Positions 8,457-18,110 are shown, counted from the first letter of the stretch. The stretch is DNA of 43,392 nt from Dehalococcoidia bacterium UBA1222 (GCA_002309415.1 DBXC01000006.1:21676-65067), one strand, 5' to 3'. A program made the numbers and translations. Notes: generated from the letters alone by a model not told the origin.

Positions 8457-9926
8457 TTACAGCATGGCCAGAACGGCTGCTACTCCGCCTTTGATCATTT
8501 CCGTCAGTACGGTCGGATAGAGACCGATGGCGAAGATCAGGATTATGAAAACGATACAGTAGGCCATCTCCAGTTTATTGGCGTCCTGTACACCATCGTA
8601 GATATCGAGTTTAGGACCGAAGAATACTCTCTGGATGGTCCAGAGCATATAGCCTGCGCCGATCAGGAGACCGAGCAGGGCAACGAGTACGATCGGTTCG
8701 GTGCCGGCCACTGCAGTGGTGGAATAGGTGCCGGTCATGATCGAGAACTCGGATACGAAGCCGCTGGTGGTTGGAAGACCGATGGCACCTAATGATGCGA
8801 TGATGAAGAGCGTTGCGATCTTCGGTGTCTGCTGAGCAAGACCGCCCAGTTTTCCGATGTTCCTCTCGTGGGTGTTATGCATGACGAGGCCGGCTACTGC
8901 GAAGAGCAGACCGGTGGTAAGACCGTGGCTGACCATCTGCATAGTTGCGCCGGTCATGCCGATCTCGCCCAGTGAGAAGATGCCCAAGAGCACGAAGCCC
9001 ATGTGGCTCACACTGGAATAGGCGATGAGACGTTTGATATCGGTCTGGCGAAGGGTGATGGCACCGCCGTAGATGATGCCGACGACTGCCAGGATCTCAA
9101 AGATGAGTGCGTACTGCTGTGCTACGTCCGGCATGAACGAGACACACAGTCGCATGATGCCGTAGCCGCCCATCTTGATGAGGGCACCGGCCAGCATGAC
9201 ACTGGCGGCGGTGGGGGCGTCGGTATGGGCATCAGGGAGCCAGGTATGGAACGGGACCACCGGCAGTTTGACACAGAATCCGAAGATCAGGACGAAGAAG
9301 AGGACCTGCGGTGCGATGGCGAGACCGTTCAGACCGTATTTGGCGATGACCGTCATGTCGAGAGTGGCGGTATTGATGAAGATCATGACGATACCGGCCA
9401 GCATGAAGGCACTGCCGAACAGAGTGTATAAGACATATTTGAGAGCTGAGTATTCTTTCCTGCCGCTGCCCCAGATGGAGATGAGGAAGTACATGGGGAT
9501 GACTTCGATCTCCCAGAAGAGGAAGAACAGTACGAGGTCCAAGGCGCAGAAGACGCCCAGGATGCTGCCTTCCAGCAGGAGGAGCCAGAGGAAGAATTCA
9601 CGGGTACGTACCGATTCTTTCCAGGAGATGAGTACTGCGACACAACCCAGGAATGCGGTCAGGAGCACCATCGGCATGCTGAGACCGTCGACGCCGAGGT
9701 GATAATGAGCGCCCATGAACGGGATCCATTCATGGATACATTCGAATTGGAAAGTATTCGATGCTGACCTGTCGAACATCACGAACGCTGCGATGGCGAG
9801 GCCGAGGGTGCAGGCCGTGAAGAATAGGGCCAGGTACTTATAGGTGCAGCTCTTGAATTTGGGCAGGAGCGCTAAGAGGATCGCACCGATGATAGGGATA
9901 AAAATAATCAGTGATAATATGCTCAT
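8457..9926 (-). CDS. nuoM: NADH-quinone oxidoreductase subunit M
   Basis: This is a 489-residue antiporter-like membrane subunit. It shows LGVDGLSMPMVLL, the FFLFWEIEVIPMYFLI helix with the key Glu, and KLPVVPFHTWLPDAHTDAPT followed by the LIAYSSVSHMGFV block, all typical of NuoM. The gene begins 1 bp before the end of nuoL's stop region, so translation is probably coupled. Confidence 0.95.
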   Translation of the reverse strand: MSILSLIIFIPIIGAILLALLPKFKSCTYKYLALFFTACTLGLAIAAFVMFDRSASNTFQFECIHEWIPFMGAHYHLGVDGLSMPMVLLTAFLGCVAVLISWKESVRTREFFLWLLLLEGSILGVFCALDLVLFFLFWEIEVIPMYFLISIWGSGRKEYSALKYVLYTLFGSAFMLAGIVMIFINTATLDMTVIAKYGLNGLAIAPQVLFFVLIFGFCVKLPVVPFHTWLPDAHTDAPTAASVMLAGALIKMGGYGIMRLCVSFMPDVAQQYALIFEILAVVGIIYGGAITLRQTDIKRLIAYSSVSHMGFVLLGIFSLGEIGMTGATMQMVSHGLTTGLLFAVAGLVMHNTHERNIGKLGGLAQQTPKIATLFIIASLGAIGLPTTSGFVSEFSIMTGTYSTTAVAGTEPIVLVALLGLLIGAGYMLWTIQRVFFGPKLDIYDGVQDANKLEMAYCIVFIILIFAIGLYPTVLTEMIKGGVAAVLAML

Positions 9927-9927
9927 C

Positions 9928-11799
9928 TTATTTCACCACCATCATGACGAGTGCGATAGCGACGATGCTCAGGACCGTGATGAGTCCGTAGAAGGAGACC
10001 TGCCCATGCTGTCCCCTCCTGAGCATACCGCCCAGACCCGAAGAGATCTTTCCGACGCCGTTGACGGCGCCGTCGACTATTTTCGAATCAAAGAAAGCAA
10101 AACCACGGAACGTACCGTTCAGGAGAGCATCATTGTTGATCCTATCCTGGATGAGTTCGTCCATATAGTATTTGCGGAACAACAGATTGTAGAGCCAAGG
10201 AACCTTTGCGGCGATCTTGTCTTCGAGGATCCAGCGGAACTTGTAGATCGCGAATGCGACGAAGATACCGATGCCGGCAGCCAGCAGTGAGCCCCAGGCC
10301 AGAGGATGAGCGAGTGCACCGAAGAGTCCTTTGACGAAGGACTGTGTGCCGTCTACGCCCAGGAAGTTAGAGAACCAGTTGCTGCAGTTGATCCAGCCGA
10401 CGAATACTGCCAGGAATGCCAGACAGAAGAGGGGCAGGATCATGACGGCAGGTGATTCATGGAGATGCTTGTCGCCATGGTATTTACCGAAGAACACCTT
10501 GAAGATGACTCGGAACATATAGAATGCGGTGAGACCGGCGGTGATCAAAAGGATCACGAACAATACCGGCTGACCGTGCAGTGCGGAATCGAGGATGCCT
10601 TCCTTGCTGAAGAAACCGGCCAGAGGCCAGATACCGGCAAGGCTCAGAGAGCCGAGGAGGAAGGTCCAGTAGGTCTTTGGCATGGCTTTCTTCATGCCGC
10701 CCATCTTTCGCATGTCGAAGCTGTCGACAGCGTGGCTCAATGAACCTGCTCCCATGAAGAGGAGGGCCTTGAAGAAGGCGTGTGTGAAGAGGTGGAAGAT
10801 GCCGACCGCGACACCGCCGAAAGCGAGACCTACGAACATGTAGCCCAGCTGGCTGATGGTGGAATAGGCAAGTACCTTCTTCACGTCCTGCATCACGAGG
10901 GCGATGGTGGCGGCGAAGATCGCTGTGAAACCGCCGACCCAGGCGACGATGGTGAGAGTGCTGGGGACAGCTTCGAACAGCGGATAAGTGCGTGCTACCA
11001 AGAACACACCGGCGGCGACCATGGTGGCGGCATGGATGAGGGCGCTGACAGGTGTCGGGCCTTCCATGGCGTCGGGGAGCCAGATGTGCAGAGGGAACTG
11101 GGCCGACTTACCCATGGCGCCCAGGAAGAGTCCCAGACAGGCCCAGATAAGTACGGTTGCTCCGATTGCTCCAGTGCCGGCCAGCGTGATGAGTGATTCG
11201 ATATTGAAAGTGCCGGTGGCGTTGAAGAGCATGATGAGTGCGGCCAAGATACCGAGATCGCCGATCCTGGTGATGAGGAAGGCTTTCTTGGCGGCCGATG
11301 CTGCTGACGGCTTATAGAACCAGAAGCCGATCAGGAGATATGAACATAAGCCGACGAGCTCCCAGCACATGAAGAGCACGAGGAGGGAGTCGGAGAGGAC
11401 CAGACCCAGCATGGAGAAGGTGAAGAGAGCGATGAAGCTGTAGTATCTGCGGTAAGCGGGATCGCCCTTCATATAGCCCATGGAGAAGATCTGGACCATT
11501 AGACTGATGATATTCACGACGAGGAGCATGATGGTGGAGAGCGGTGAGAGTTCGAGGGAGAAGGAGACTTCGAGTGCCCCGATCTCGAGCCACTGCACCG
11601 GGGAGGTGGCGATATTTCCGTGCTGCATTACGGAGATGAGCGCCCAGACCGACAGCGCAAGTGATGCGATGGTCGCAATGATGACGTAGGGAGAAGAAGG
11701 AGAATTCTTCTTGATCCATCCTACGATCCATGTCAGTGCAAATGCCGCAAAGGGCAGAAGCCAAATTGTCCAAATCAAATATTCAGGTATTGTCATCAT
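9928..11799 (-). CDS. nuoL: NADH-quinone oxidoreductase subunit L
   Basis: The 623-residue protein is the most distal proton-pumping subunit. It has the LMCWELVGLCSYLLIGFW helix, KSAQFPLHIWLPDAMEGPTP and KKVLAYSTISQLGYM blocks. The C-terminal extension holds the long lateral helix and final transmembrane segment, as expected for NuoL. Two adjacent ATG codons can start it (11799 or 11796). The gene follows nuoK after 7 bp. Confidence 0.95.
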   Translation of the reverse strand: MMTIPEYLIWTIWLLPFAAFALTWIVGWIKKNSPSSPYVIIATIASLALSVWALISVMQHGNIATSPVQWLEIGALEVSFSLELSPLSTIMLLVVNIISLMVQIFSMGYMKGDPAYRRYYSFIALFTFSMLGLVLSDSLLVLFMCWELVGLCSYLLIGFWFYKPSAASAAKKAFLITRIGDLGILAALIMLFNATGTFNIESLITLAGTGAIGATVLIWACLGLFLGAMGKSAQFPLHIWLPDAMEGPTPVSALIHAATMVAAGVFLVARTYPLFEAVPSTLTIVAWVGGFTAIFAATIALVMQDVKKVLAYSTISQLGYMFVGLAFGGVAVGIFHLFTHAFFKALLFMGAGSLSHAVDSFDMRKMGGMKKAMPKTYWTFLLGSLSLAGIWPLAGFFSKEGILDSALHGQPVLFVILLITAGLTAFYMFRVIFKVFFGKYHGDKHLHESPAVMILPLFCLAFLAVFVGWINCSNWFSNFLGVDGTQSFVKGLFGALAHPLAWGSLLAAGIGIFVAFAIYKFRWILEDKIAAKVPWLYNLLFRKYYMDELIQDRINNDALLNGTFRGFAFFDSKIVDGAVNGVGKISSGLGGMLRRGQHGQVSFYGLITVLSIVAIALVMMVVK

Positions 11800-11806
11800 C
11801 TTGCAT

Positions 11807-12112
11807 TTACCACTTCAGTAGATTGATATTGTCGGTATCGATTTCTTTAAAGTTGCGGAAGATCGCGATCACGATGGCAAGGCCGATCGTGACTTCGGCT
11901 GCAGCTACCACGATGCTCAGGATCGTGAAGACCTGTCCGCTGATCATATCGAAGAGATGGAACTTGGTGAATGCGACCAGAGCGATATTGACGGCATTGA
12001 GCATGATCTCGATGCACATCAGGATCATGATGGCATTCTTGCGGCTGAAAGCGCCGAACAAGCCGATAGCGAAGAGGAGAACAGATAGGACGAGATAGTG
12101 TTCCAGCATCAT
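11807..12112 (-). CDS. nuoK: NADH-quinone oxidoreductase subunit K
   Basis: The 101-residue, three-helix subunit carries the two buried glutamates of the family in the segments MCIEIMLNAVN and VVAAAEVTIGLA. A GAGGGAGGAA ribosome binding site from the end of nuoJ precedes the double ATG start. Confidence 0.94.
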   Translation of the reverse strand: MMLEHYLVLSVLLFAIGLFGAFSRKNAIMILMCIEIMLNAVNIALVAFTKFHLFDMISGQVFTILSIVVAAAEVTIGLAIVIAIFRNFKEIDTDNINLLKW

Positions 12113-12115
12113 TTC

Positions 12116-12601
12116 TTATTCCTCCCTCGCAGTCGTGATTGCGGCAACGATGGCAGTCAGGACGATGAGTGCCGCGATTATCATCAGTAAGATACCGCCG
12201 GGAGTGGCCATGAAGACCGCCGCGACGTTGTCGATCGGATTAGAAGCTTCACCTTCGTTTACGGGCCACTGAGTGGAGATGACAGCGTATACGCCGAGCA
12301 CTGCCAGACACAGTGACGCCAGGATGGCAGGAAGCTTGAACTTGTTGGAGATATTGCCCTCTTCGTTCCTCTTGGTCATCATGACGGACATGATGATGAG
12401 GACCCCGACGGCTCCGACGTAGACCATGACCTGGATGACGGCCAGGAACTCGAACCCGAGGGTGATGAAGAGTCCGGAGACGCTCAGGAAACAGATGATC
12501 AGGGAAAAACAGGCACGCATGACCGACTTGGTGCTAATGGCGTAGATGGCGCTGCACAAGAGGATCGCTGCCAGTACCCAGAACGCGATTTGCAGTCCCA
12601 T
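12116..12601 (-). CDS. nuoJ: NADH-quinone oxidoreductase subunit J
   Basis: The 161-residue protein has five hydrophobic helices. It contains the VMVYVGAVGVLIIMSVMM segment that corresponds to the conserved pi-bulge helix TM3 of NuoJ. Its ATG shares a base with the TAA of the nuoI fusion gene (TAATG). Confidence 0.92.
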   Translation of the reverse strand: MGLQIAFWVLAAILLCSAIYAISTKSVMRACFSLIICFLSVSGLFITLGFEFLAVIQVMVYVGAVGVLIIMSVMMTKRNEEGNISNKFKLPAILASLCLAVLGVYAVISTQWPVNEGEASNPIDNVAAVFMATPGGILLMIIAALIVLTAIVAAITTAREE

Positions 12602-14520
12602 TATTTGGCCTCCTTCTCTTCGCCTTCACCGGCTTCCTCTTTCGGCTCGGGGATATCCTTGTCGAGGCTCAGGAGGAGAGTCTGTTCAGGCAGGGTCTCA
12701 TCAAGTTCAGGATGGAAATAGGAGCTCTTGGGAGCGGCTCCCAGGTATTCCTTATCCAGTGTCTGATCCTTGACGGTATAGGTGGCGCGTTCGTATTCAT
12801 TGCTGGCATAGAGTGCATCGAAAGGACATGATTCGACGCAGAGACTGCAGTAGATACACTGACCGCCCTTGAGTTCATATTTGGTGACCGGGTATTTGAG
12901 ATCGCAGCGGATACAGCGGTTGGCTTCTGCCTCTGCGACTTCTTTGGCCCAGCTGAGTTCGACGCTGTCGAAGGTGTTGTGTCTTCGTTCATCGTCGATG
13001 TATTCGAATTTGTGTAAATATTCGCTGGAAGGTGCGCCTTCTCTTTCAGGGAGAGGGAGACCTTTGGCAAGATGCTCTTCGATGTCGCCGTCTCCGCCGA
13101 GATACTTGTCGATGGAGGATGCGGCGATTCGGCCCTGGGCGACGGCTTCGATGACCGTGGCGGGACCGAGGACGTTGTCACCGGCGGCATATACGCCGGG
13201 GATCTCTGTCGCCATGTCTTTGCCGACCTGGATACGGGACGATCGGTCCTTGGTGACACCGAAGGAATCAGGAACGATAGGATACTGGGAAGTGGCGGGG
13301 ATGACAGTATCCACATCTAAGACGAAGTTGGAACCGGGGATAGGTTCAGGGCGTCGTCGGCCGGAAGCGTCTTCGGCACCCAGTCTCATCTCCTGGCATT
13401 CCATCTTGAACTGTCCGTTCTCGTCGTAGACTTTGACGGGAGAGACCAGGAACTGGAACTCGATGCCTTCTTCTACGGCATCTTCGACTTCCAAAGGATC
13501 GGCCGGCATCTCGCTCTTGGTTCGTCGGTATAATACCTTGACGTCTTTGGCACCCAGTCTGAGTGCGGTTCGGCAGCAGTCGATGGCAGTGTTGCCGCCG
13601 CCGACGATGACGACACGGTCGCCGATGGGTCGGTTCTTGCCGAAGGTGACGTCCTTGAGGAAGTAGGCACCGCCGTAAACACGGGGGTCTTCTTCACCCG
13701 GTACTCCGAGACCGCCGGCTTCATGAGCACCGGTGGCAAGGAGCAGAGCATCATAGCCCTGTTTGAGGAGAGCCTGGGGATCTTCGATCCTGGTGTTGTA
13801 TTTGAATTCGCATCCCATGTCTTCGATGACTTTAACGTCCTTCATGAGGATGTCTTCGGGAAGTCGGTAGCGGGGGATGCCCACCAGCATCATGCCACCC
13901 GGTTTGGGAAGGTCTTCGAAGATGGTGACTTTATGACCTGCTCGGAGCAGGTAGTAAGCGGCGGTAAGGCCGGCAGGACCGGCGCCTACGATGGCGACAG
14001 CTTTGCCGGTGGATGGTTTCTGTTTGACGTTCTTCATCCAGGAACCGTCTTCGTTCTCGATGGCGTATCTCTTGAGCTTCCTGATGGCTACAGGAGCATC
14101 GATGGAGCCTCTGGAACAAGCCGATTCACAGGGATGAGCACAGATATAAGCACAGACAGAGGGAAGCGGCAGTCTTTCACGGATGATGGCGACTGCTTCG
14201 GAAGGATTGCCCTGTCCGATGGCTCTGACGTACTTGGCGGCGTCGACGTGGGCGGGACACTTCTTTACACAGGGAGCAGTGTTGCCGGTCTCGACGGGAG
14301 TGGATTCGGTCTCGATGTGGATGGAACCGTGAGGACAGGCTGATTCACAGGTGTAGCAGCCGATACATTTATCCTTATCCCATACGAGACTGATACCTCG
14401 TTCACGTTTGGCCAGGTTGAGTTTCTGTTCGGGATACTGGGTCGTGATAGGACCTCTGATGAGGTTCTTGAAAGTGACCTTCATGCCCTTGAGCATGCCT
14501 TGTCCGAAATGTCTAGTCAT
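12601..14520 (-). CDS. nuoI: NuoI with an inserted GltD-like FAD/NAD(P)H oxidoreductase
   Basis: I place the start at the ATG at 14520, which overlaps nuoH by 8 nt and follows AAGGTGG. This gives 639 residues, over three times a normal NuoI. Residues 1-70 are NuoI: the N-terminal amphipathic region, the RGPITTQYPE block and the first ferredoxin motif at Cys52/55/58/62. Then comes an entire GltD/NfnB-type module: Cys84, Cys88 and Cys123/127/131/135 for Fe-S clusters, the FAD fold VGAGPAG at 178-184, the NAD(P)H fold VGGGNTA at 306-312 with YRR at 331-333, the second FAD block AAGDN near 445-449, and CIRC at 536-539. NuoI then resumes with the second motif at Cys555/558/561/565 and the usual tail. 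Its neighbours are nuoH and nuoJ, the normal place for nuoI. The embedded unit may oxidise NAD(P)H or ferredoxin for complex I (inference). Confidence 0.93.
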   Translation of the reverse strand: MTRHFGQGMLKGMKVTFKNLIRGPITTQYPEQKLNLAKRERGISLVWDKDKCIGCYTCESACPHGSIHIETESTPVETGNTAPCVKKCPAHVDAAKYVRAIGQGNPSEAVAIIRERLPLPSVCAYICAHPCESACSRGSIDAPVAIRKLKRYAIENEDGSWMKNVKQKPSTGKAVAIVGAGPAGLTAAYYLLRAGHKVTIFEDLPKPGGMMLVGIPRYRLPEDILMKDVKVIEDMGCEFKYNTRIEDPQALLKQGYDALLLATGAHEAGGLGVPGEEDPRVYGGAYFLKDVTFGKNRPIGDRVVIVGGGNTAIDCCRTALRLGAKDVKVLYRRTKSEMPADPLEVEDAVEEGIEFQFLVSPVKVYDENGQFKMECQEMRLGAEDASGRRRPEPIPGSNFVLDVDTVIPATSQYPIVPDSFGVTKDRSSRIQVGKDMATEIPGVYAAGDNVLGPATVIEAVAQGRIAASSIDKYLGGDGDIEEHLAKGLPLPEREGAPSSEYLHKFEYIDDERRHNTFDSVELSWAKEVAEAEANRCIRCDLKYPVTKYELKGGQCIYCSLCVESCPFDALYASNEYERATYTVKDQTLDKEYLGAAPKSSYFHPELDETLPEQTLLLSLDKDIPEPKEEAGEGEEKEAK

Positions 14521-15616
14521 TTTCAGCCACCTTTCTTCCTGGTTTGAATAAACCGGCAAAGAGGTAGATCACGATGGCCGTGAAAACGAACGAAGCCGGA
14601 ATGACTATCCAGTTTGATAGATCGGGGAAGAATGTCATCCTTGCCGCGGTGAAGAGGAGATTGACCAATGCCACGGGAAGGAGGAACTTCCAGCAGAATC
14701 CCATGGACTGATCCACGCGGAGCCTGGGGAGAGTGGCGCGGATCCAGAGGATGACGAGGAAGACCAGGACCATCTTGATGATGAGCGGGATAGGACCGTC
14801 GATGAAGATGCCGTGCCATCCGCCGAGGAAGAGGGTGGCGACCAGTACGCTGGTGACCACTGCTTCGCCGTATTCTACGAGGTAGAGCATGGCGAACTTC
14901 ATGCTGGAGTATTCGATATTGAAGCCTGCGACGATCTCGGAATCACATTCGACGATGTCGAAAGGAGTTCGGCTGATCTCGGCGAGGGATGCGATGAAAT
15001 ACACTACGAAAGCCAGCGGCATCACTAGGATGTTGGGAAGAGTCTGTGCCTGTACGAGGCCGTTGACCGAGAAAGTGTTCGAGATGAGGACCAGGCTTGC
15101 CAGTGAGAGGATGAGAGGGATCTCATAGCTGATGAACTGGGCCAGACCTCGCATACCGCCGATGAGACCGTACTTGTTGTTGCCGGCATAGCCTGACATG
15201 AAGACGCCGATGGAACTGATGGCGCTGACAGCCAGGATATAGAGGATGCCGACGTTGAGATCGACGATCTGGAAGTTTTCTGAGAAAGGTACTACGGCCA
15301 GGATCATCATGACCGGTACGAAGGCCATGAAAGGAGCCAGCCAGAAGAGCAATTTATCGGATTTGTCGGGTACGATATCTTCTTTGAACATGACTTTGAT
15401 GACATCGGCTACGGACTGGATGAGTCCTAAGGGACCGACACGGTTGGGACCCAGTCGGCCCTGGAAGAGGCCGATGACCCTTCGTTCGGTCCAGATGTAC
15501 ATCACGATGAAGAAGAAGAAGAAAGCGATGGCGACGACTGCGCCGATCAGTAGATGTACCCAGAAGTTTTCATACCAGGGGGTTGCGCCTATAGTGACAA
15601 TAGCTAAGTCGTCCAT
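14513..15616 (-). CDS. nuoH: NADH-quinone oxidoreductase subunit H
   Basis: The 367-residue, eight-helix membrane subunit forms part of the quinone chamber. It has the ERRVIGLFQGRLGPNRVGP region, the ISRTPFDIVECDSEIVAGFN loop and the RATLPRLRVDQSM segment, all diagnostic of NuoH. The start ATG overlaps the nuoD stop (TAATG). Confidence 0.96.
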   Translation of the reverse strand: MDDLAIVTIGATPWYENFWVHLLIGAVVAIAFFFFFIVMYIWTERRVIGLFQGRLGPNRVGPLGLIQSVADVIKVMFKEDIVPDKSDKLLFWLAPFMAFVPVMMILAVVPFSENFQIVDLNVGILYILAVSAISSIGVFMSGYAGNNKYGLIGGMRGLAQFISYEIPLILSLASLVLISNTFSVNGLVQAQTLPNILVMPLAFVVYFIASLAEISRTPFDIVECDSEIVAGFNIEYSSMKFAMLYLVEYGEAVVTSVLVATLFLGGWHGIFIDGPIPLIIKMVLVFLVILWIRATLPRLRVDQSMGFCWKFLLPVALVNLLFTAARMTFFPDLSNWIVIPASFVFTAIVIYLFAGLFKPGRKVAEND

Positions 15617-16722
15617 TATCGATCAACCTCCCCCATTGAAAGATCGACACTGCCGAAGATGATGATGGCATCGGCCAGTTTCTGACCGACCAGCATGGTC
15701 TTGAGTGCCGTCAGATTTATGAATGCCGGAGCGCGGAAATGGCATCGGTAGGGCTTTTCGGAACCGTCGGATTCGAGATAGCAGCCGAGCATACCTCGCG
15801 GCGATTCGATCTCTTTATAGGTAAAGCCTTTGGGGATGCGCAGTGCGACAGGGACCTTGCTGCAGAACCTGTTGCCGCCGGGCATCATGTCGAGGGCCTG
15901 TTCGATGATTCGAACGCTCTGTTTCATCTCTTCCATACGTACCCAGACTCGGTCATAGACATCACCGTTCTTGCCGACGGGCACATCGAATTCAAATTTG
16001 TCATATACGGAATAGGGCTTGTCGCGGCGGAGATCATAGTCTACGCCGGTGCTTCGGAGGACGGGACCGCTGGTGGAGATGTTGATGGCATCTTCCGGCT
16101 TGAAACAGCCGACGCCTTTGGTCCTGGCCAGGAAGATCTCGTTGTCATAGAGCATGTCTTCGTATTCTGCCATGTACTTCGGGAAGACCTTGAGGAACTT
16201 CTTCAGCTGAGGGATGAACTCGGCAGGGAAGTCCATGGAGACGCCGCCGAAGCGCATGTAGTTGTACATCATTCGCTGACCGGTGACCATTTCCATCAGG
16301 TCGGTCAGTTTCTCTCGTTCGCGGAACATGTACATGAATACGGTGTAGAAAGAGCCCATGTCGTTCATCTGTGAACCGACAGCGAGGATATGCGATGAGA
16401 TCCTCTGCATCTCAGACATGATCACACGCATGAATTCAGCTCGCTGAGGGACACTGATGCCGGCCAGTTCTTCGACTGCCAGGACATAGGGCCAGTTGTT
16501 GTTGATAGCGGATACATAATCGAGACGGTCGGTCATGGGGATGCCCTGTTTGTAAGTGCGCATCTCCATGAGTTTCTCCACACCGCGGTGCAGATAACCG
16601 AAGATGGGCTCGACATCCTTGACGATCTCACCGTCGAGGGTGAATCGCATCCTGAAGACACCGTGGGTGCTGGGATGCTGAGGGCCGACATTGACTACAA
16701 ATTCTTCAGTTCTAAGCGACAT
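15616..16722 (-). CDS. nuoD: NADH-quinone oxidoreductase subunit D
   Basis: The 368-residue quinone-module subunit has NVGPQHPSTHGV at the N terminus (His20 corresponds to the quinone-site histidine). The DRLDYV block at 65-70 carries the quinone-site tyrosine. The paired CxxC motifs of [NiFe] hydrogenase large subunits are missing, so this is NuoD and not a membrane-bound hydrogenase. It overlaps nuoC by 11 bp and is not fused to it. Confidence 0.95.
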   Translation of the reverse strand: MSLRTEEFVVNVGPQHPSTHGVFRMRFTLDGEIVKDVEPIFGYLHRGVEKLMEMRTYKQGIPMTDRLDYVSAINNNWPYVLAVEELAGISVPQRAEFMRVIMSEMQRISSHILAVGSQMNDMGSFYTVFMYMFREREKLTDLMEMVTGQRMMYNYMRFGGVSMDFPAEFIPQLKKFLKVFPKYMAEYEDMLYDNEIFLARTKGVGCFKPEDAINISTSGPVLRSTGVDYDLRRDKPYSVYDKFEFDVPVGKNGDVYDRVWVRMEEMKQSVRIIEQALDMMPGGNRFCSKVPVALRIPKGFTYKEIESPRGMLGCYLESDGSEKPYRCHFRAPAFINLTALKTMLVGQKLADAIIIFGSVDLSMGEVDR

Positions 16723-17128
16723 TCTTGTAGTCCTTTCGCTGCGGATGACCTTCGAATCCGTCCCACAGCACGATTCGTTTGAGATTATGGTGACCGGTGA
16801 AGACGATGCCCATCAGGTCATAGATCTCGCGTTCCTGGAAGTCGGCCCCGATCCAGATGTTGGAGAGGGAAGGTAATGAAGGATCCTCTCGGGAGACCGA
16901 TGTCCTGATCATGACATCATCTTTTGCTTTCATATCTTTGAAGGTATAGGTGAGGATGAATTCATCGTTATGATCGGAGGCGGTGATCATATCGAGATAA
17001 TCATAACCGTTGTCTTTGAGGTATAAGGCGCAGTCCACGATGCTGCCGGGGACTATCTCAGCGTAATCTCCGCAGATCCTTGCGCATTCGCAGTTTTCGT
17101 GTAATTCTTCGTAGATCTTCTTGGTCAT
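16712..17128 (-). CDS. nuoC: NADH-quinone oxidoreductase subunit C
   Basis: The protein is 138 residues, at the short end for the family. The C-terminal signature is clear: DFQEREIYDLMGIVFTGH followed by FEGHPQRKDY. It lies between nuoB and nuoD as in most nuo operons. Confidence 0.93.
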   Translation of the reverse strand: MTKKIYEELHENCECARICGDYAEIVPGSIVDCALYLKDNGYDYLDMITASDHNDEFILTYTFKDMKAKDDVMIRTSVSREDPSLPSLSNIWIGADFQEREIYDLMGIVFTGHHNLKRIVLWDGFEGHPQRKDYKNVA

Positions 17129-17130
17129 GG

Positions 17131-17736
17131 CTATTCGTTCCCCAACCTGATAGTCTCATGGCCGATCTTGTTCCTCAGCTGTTCCAGACCGTAGAGGAGT
17201 GTCTCGGGTCGCGGAGGACAGCCGGGGATATAGACGTCGACCGGAATGATGTGGTTGTATCCGGGAACTACCGCATAGGAGTCCTGGAAGATACCGCCGG
17301 AGATCGCGCAAGCCCCCATTGCCACGACCCATTTCGGTTCGGCCATCTGTTCGTAGATTCGTTTGATCTGAGGTGCCATCTTCCAGCTCAGAGTGCCGGC
17401 AGCCATCAGGAGGTCGGCCTGGCGGGGAGACGGTCGGAGCACTTCCATGCCGAAACGTGCGATGTCGAAACGGGCCATCGAGGTGGCGATGAATTCGAAC
17501 GTACAGCAGGCAGTGAAGCAGGTGACTGGCCACAGAGAAGCTTTGTGGGCCCAGTTGATAGCGTCATCGAGGGTGGTCACGATGATGTTTCTGTTGAGTT
17601 CTTTGAGTTCCTCTTCAGAGAGTATGGTCTTCTCAGGCAGCGGTTCGAGGCTTGCTTTGCGCAGGTCTTCGACGATATAGCCTTCGTAAGCATCTGCATC
17701 ATCCAAGGATGGGATCAGCTTAGGGTTTACTTCCAT
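17131..17736 (-). CDS. nuoB: NADH-quinone oxidoreductase subunit B
   Basis: The 201-residue subunit holds the terminal cluster N2. The four ligands are visible as the Cys77-Cys78 pair in ACCTFE, Cys143 in GACAISGG and Cys173 in GCPPRPE. The first 60 residues form an acidic N-terminal extension before the core. The ATG lies inside the end of nuoA (10-bp overlap). Confidence 0.95.
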   Translation of the reverse strand: MEVNPKLIPSLDDADAYEGYIVEDLRKASLEPLPEKTILSEEELKELNRNIIVTTLDDAINWAHKASLWPVTCFTACCTFEFIATSMARFDIARFGMEVLRPSPRQADLLMAAGTLSWKMAPQIKRIYEQMAEPKWVVAMGACAISGGIFQDSYAVVPGYNHIIPVDVYIPGCPPRPETLLYGLEQLRNKIGHETIRLGNE

Positions 17737-18110
17737 TTAAGGACCCCCTTCTTCCAGGCATAAAAGAATCCGCTTGCGATGATGAAGATGAATGCAAGCC
17801 CGACCCAGAATGCCAGGACTCTGTATTCTGCCGGTGCGAATGAGAGGACTTTTGCCCAGAGGAATAGGAAGATCACGGACGTATCCATCGCCGTGAGCAT
17901 CAGGGCATAGTAATAATAATGTGGGTTGTACTGTACCCAACTGCGGCCGATCGTAATGAGGCCGCATTCGTAAGTGTTGTATTTGACTGCCGACGGCTTC
18001 TTCTTCTCGATCCCGACGAACTCAAGTATCTGAGGCATCAGGGCGATAAAAGCTGAGAAAACCAGACAGATGATCAAATACAGGCCGATGTATCCGTAAT
18101 CACCAATCAT
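17727..18110 (-). CDS. nuoA: NADH-quinone oxidoreductase subunit A
   Basis: The 127-residue protein has three membrane helices and the matrix-loop motif KYNTYECG, whose Cys-Gly is typical of NuoA. It is the first gene of the operon, with a GAGGGTGA ribosome binding site and its own promoter 35-64 nt upstream. Confidence 0.95.
   Translation of the reverse strand: MIGDYGYIGLYLIICLVFSAFIALMPQILEFVGIEKKKPSAVKYNTYECGLITIGRSWVQYNPHYYYYALMLTAMDTSVIFLFLWAKVLSFAPAEYRVLAFWVGLAFIFIIASGFFYAWKKGVLKWK

Noticed and set aside
7008..18110. Reading the cluster as a membrane-bound hydrogenase or formate hydrogenlyase
   Set aside because: The NuoD protein lacks the nickel-binding CxxC pairs, and nuoA, nuoJ, nuoK and all three antiporter subunits are present, so it is a true complex I.
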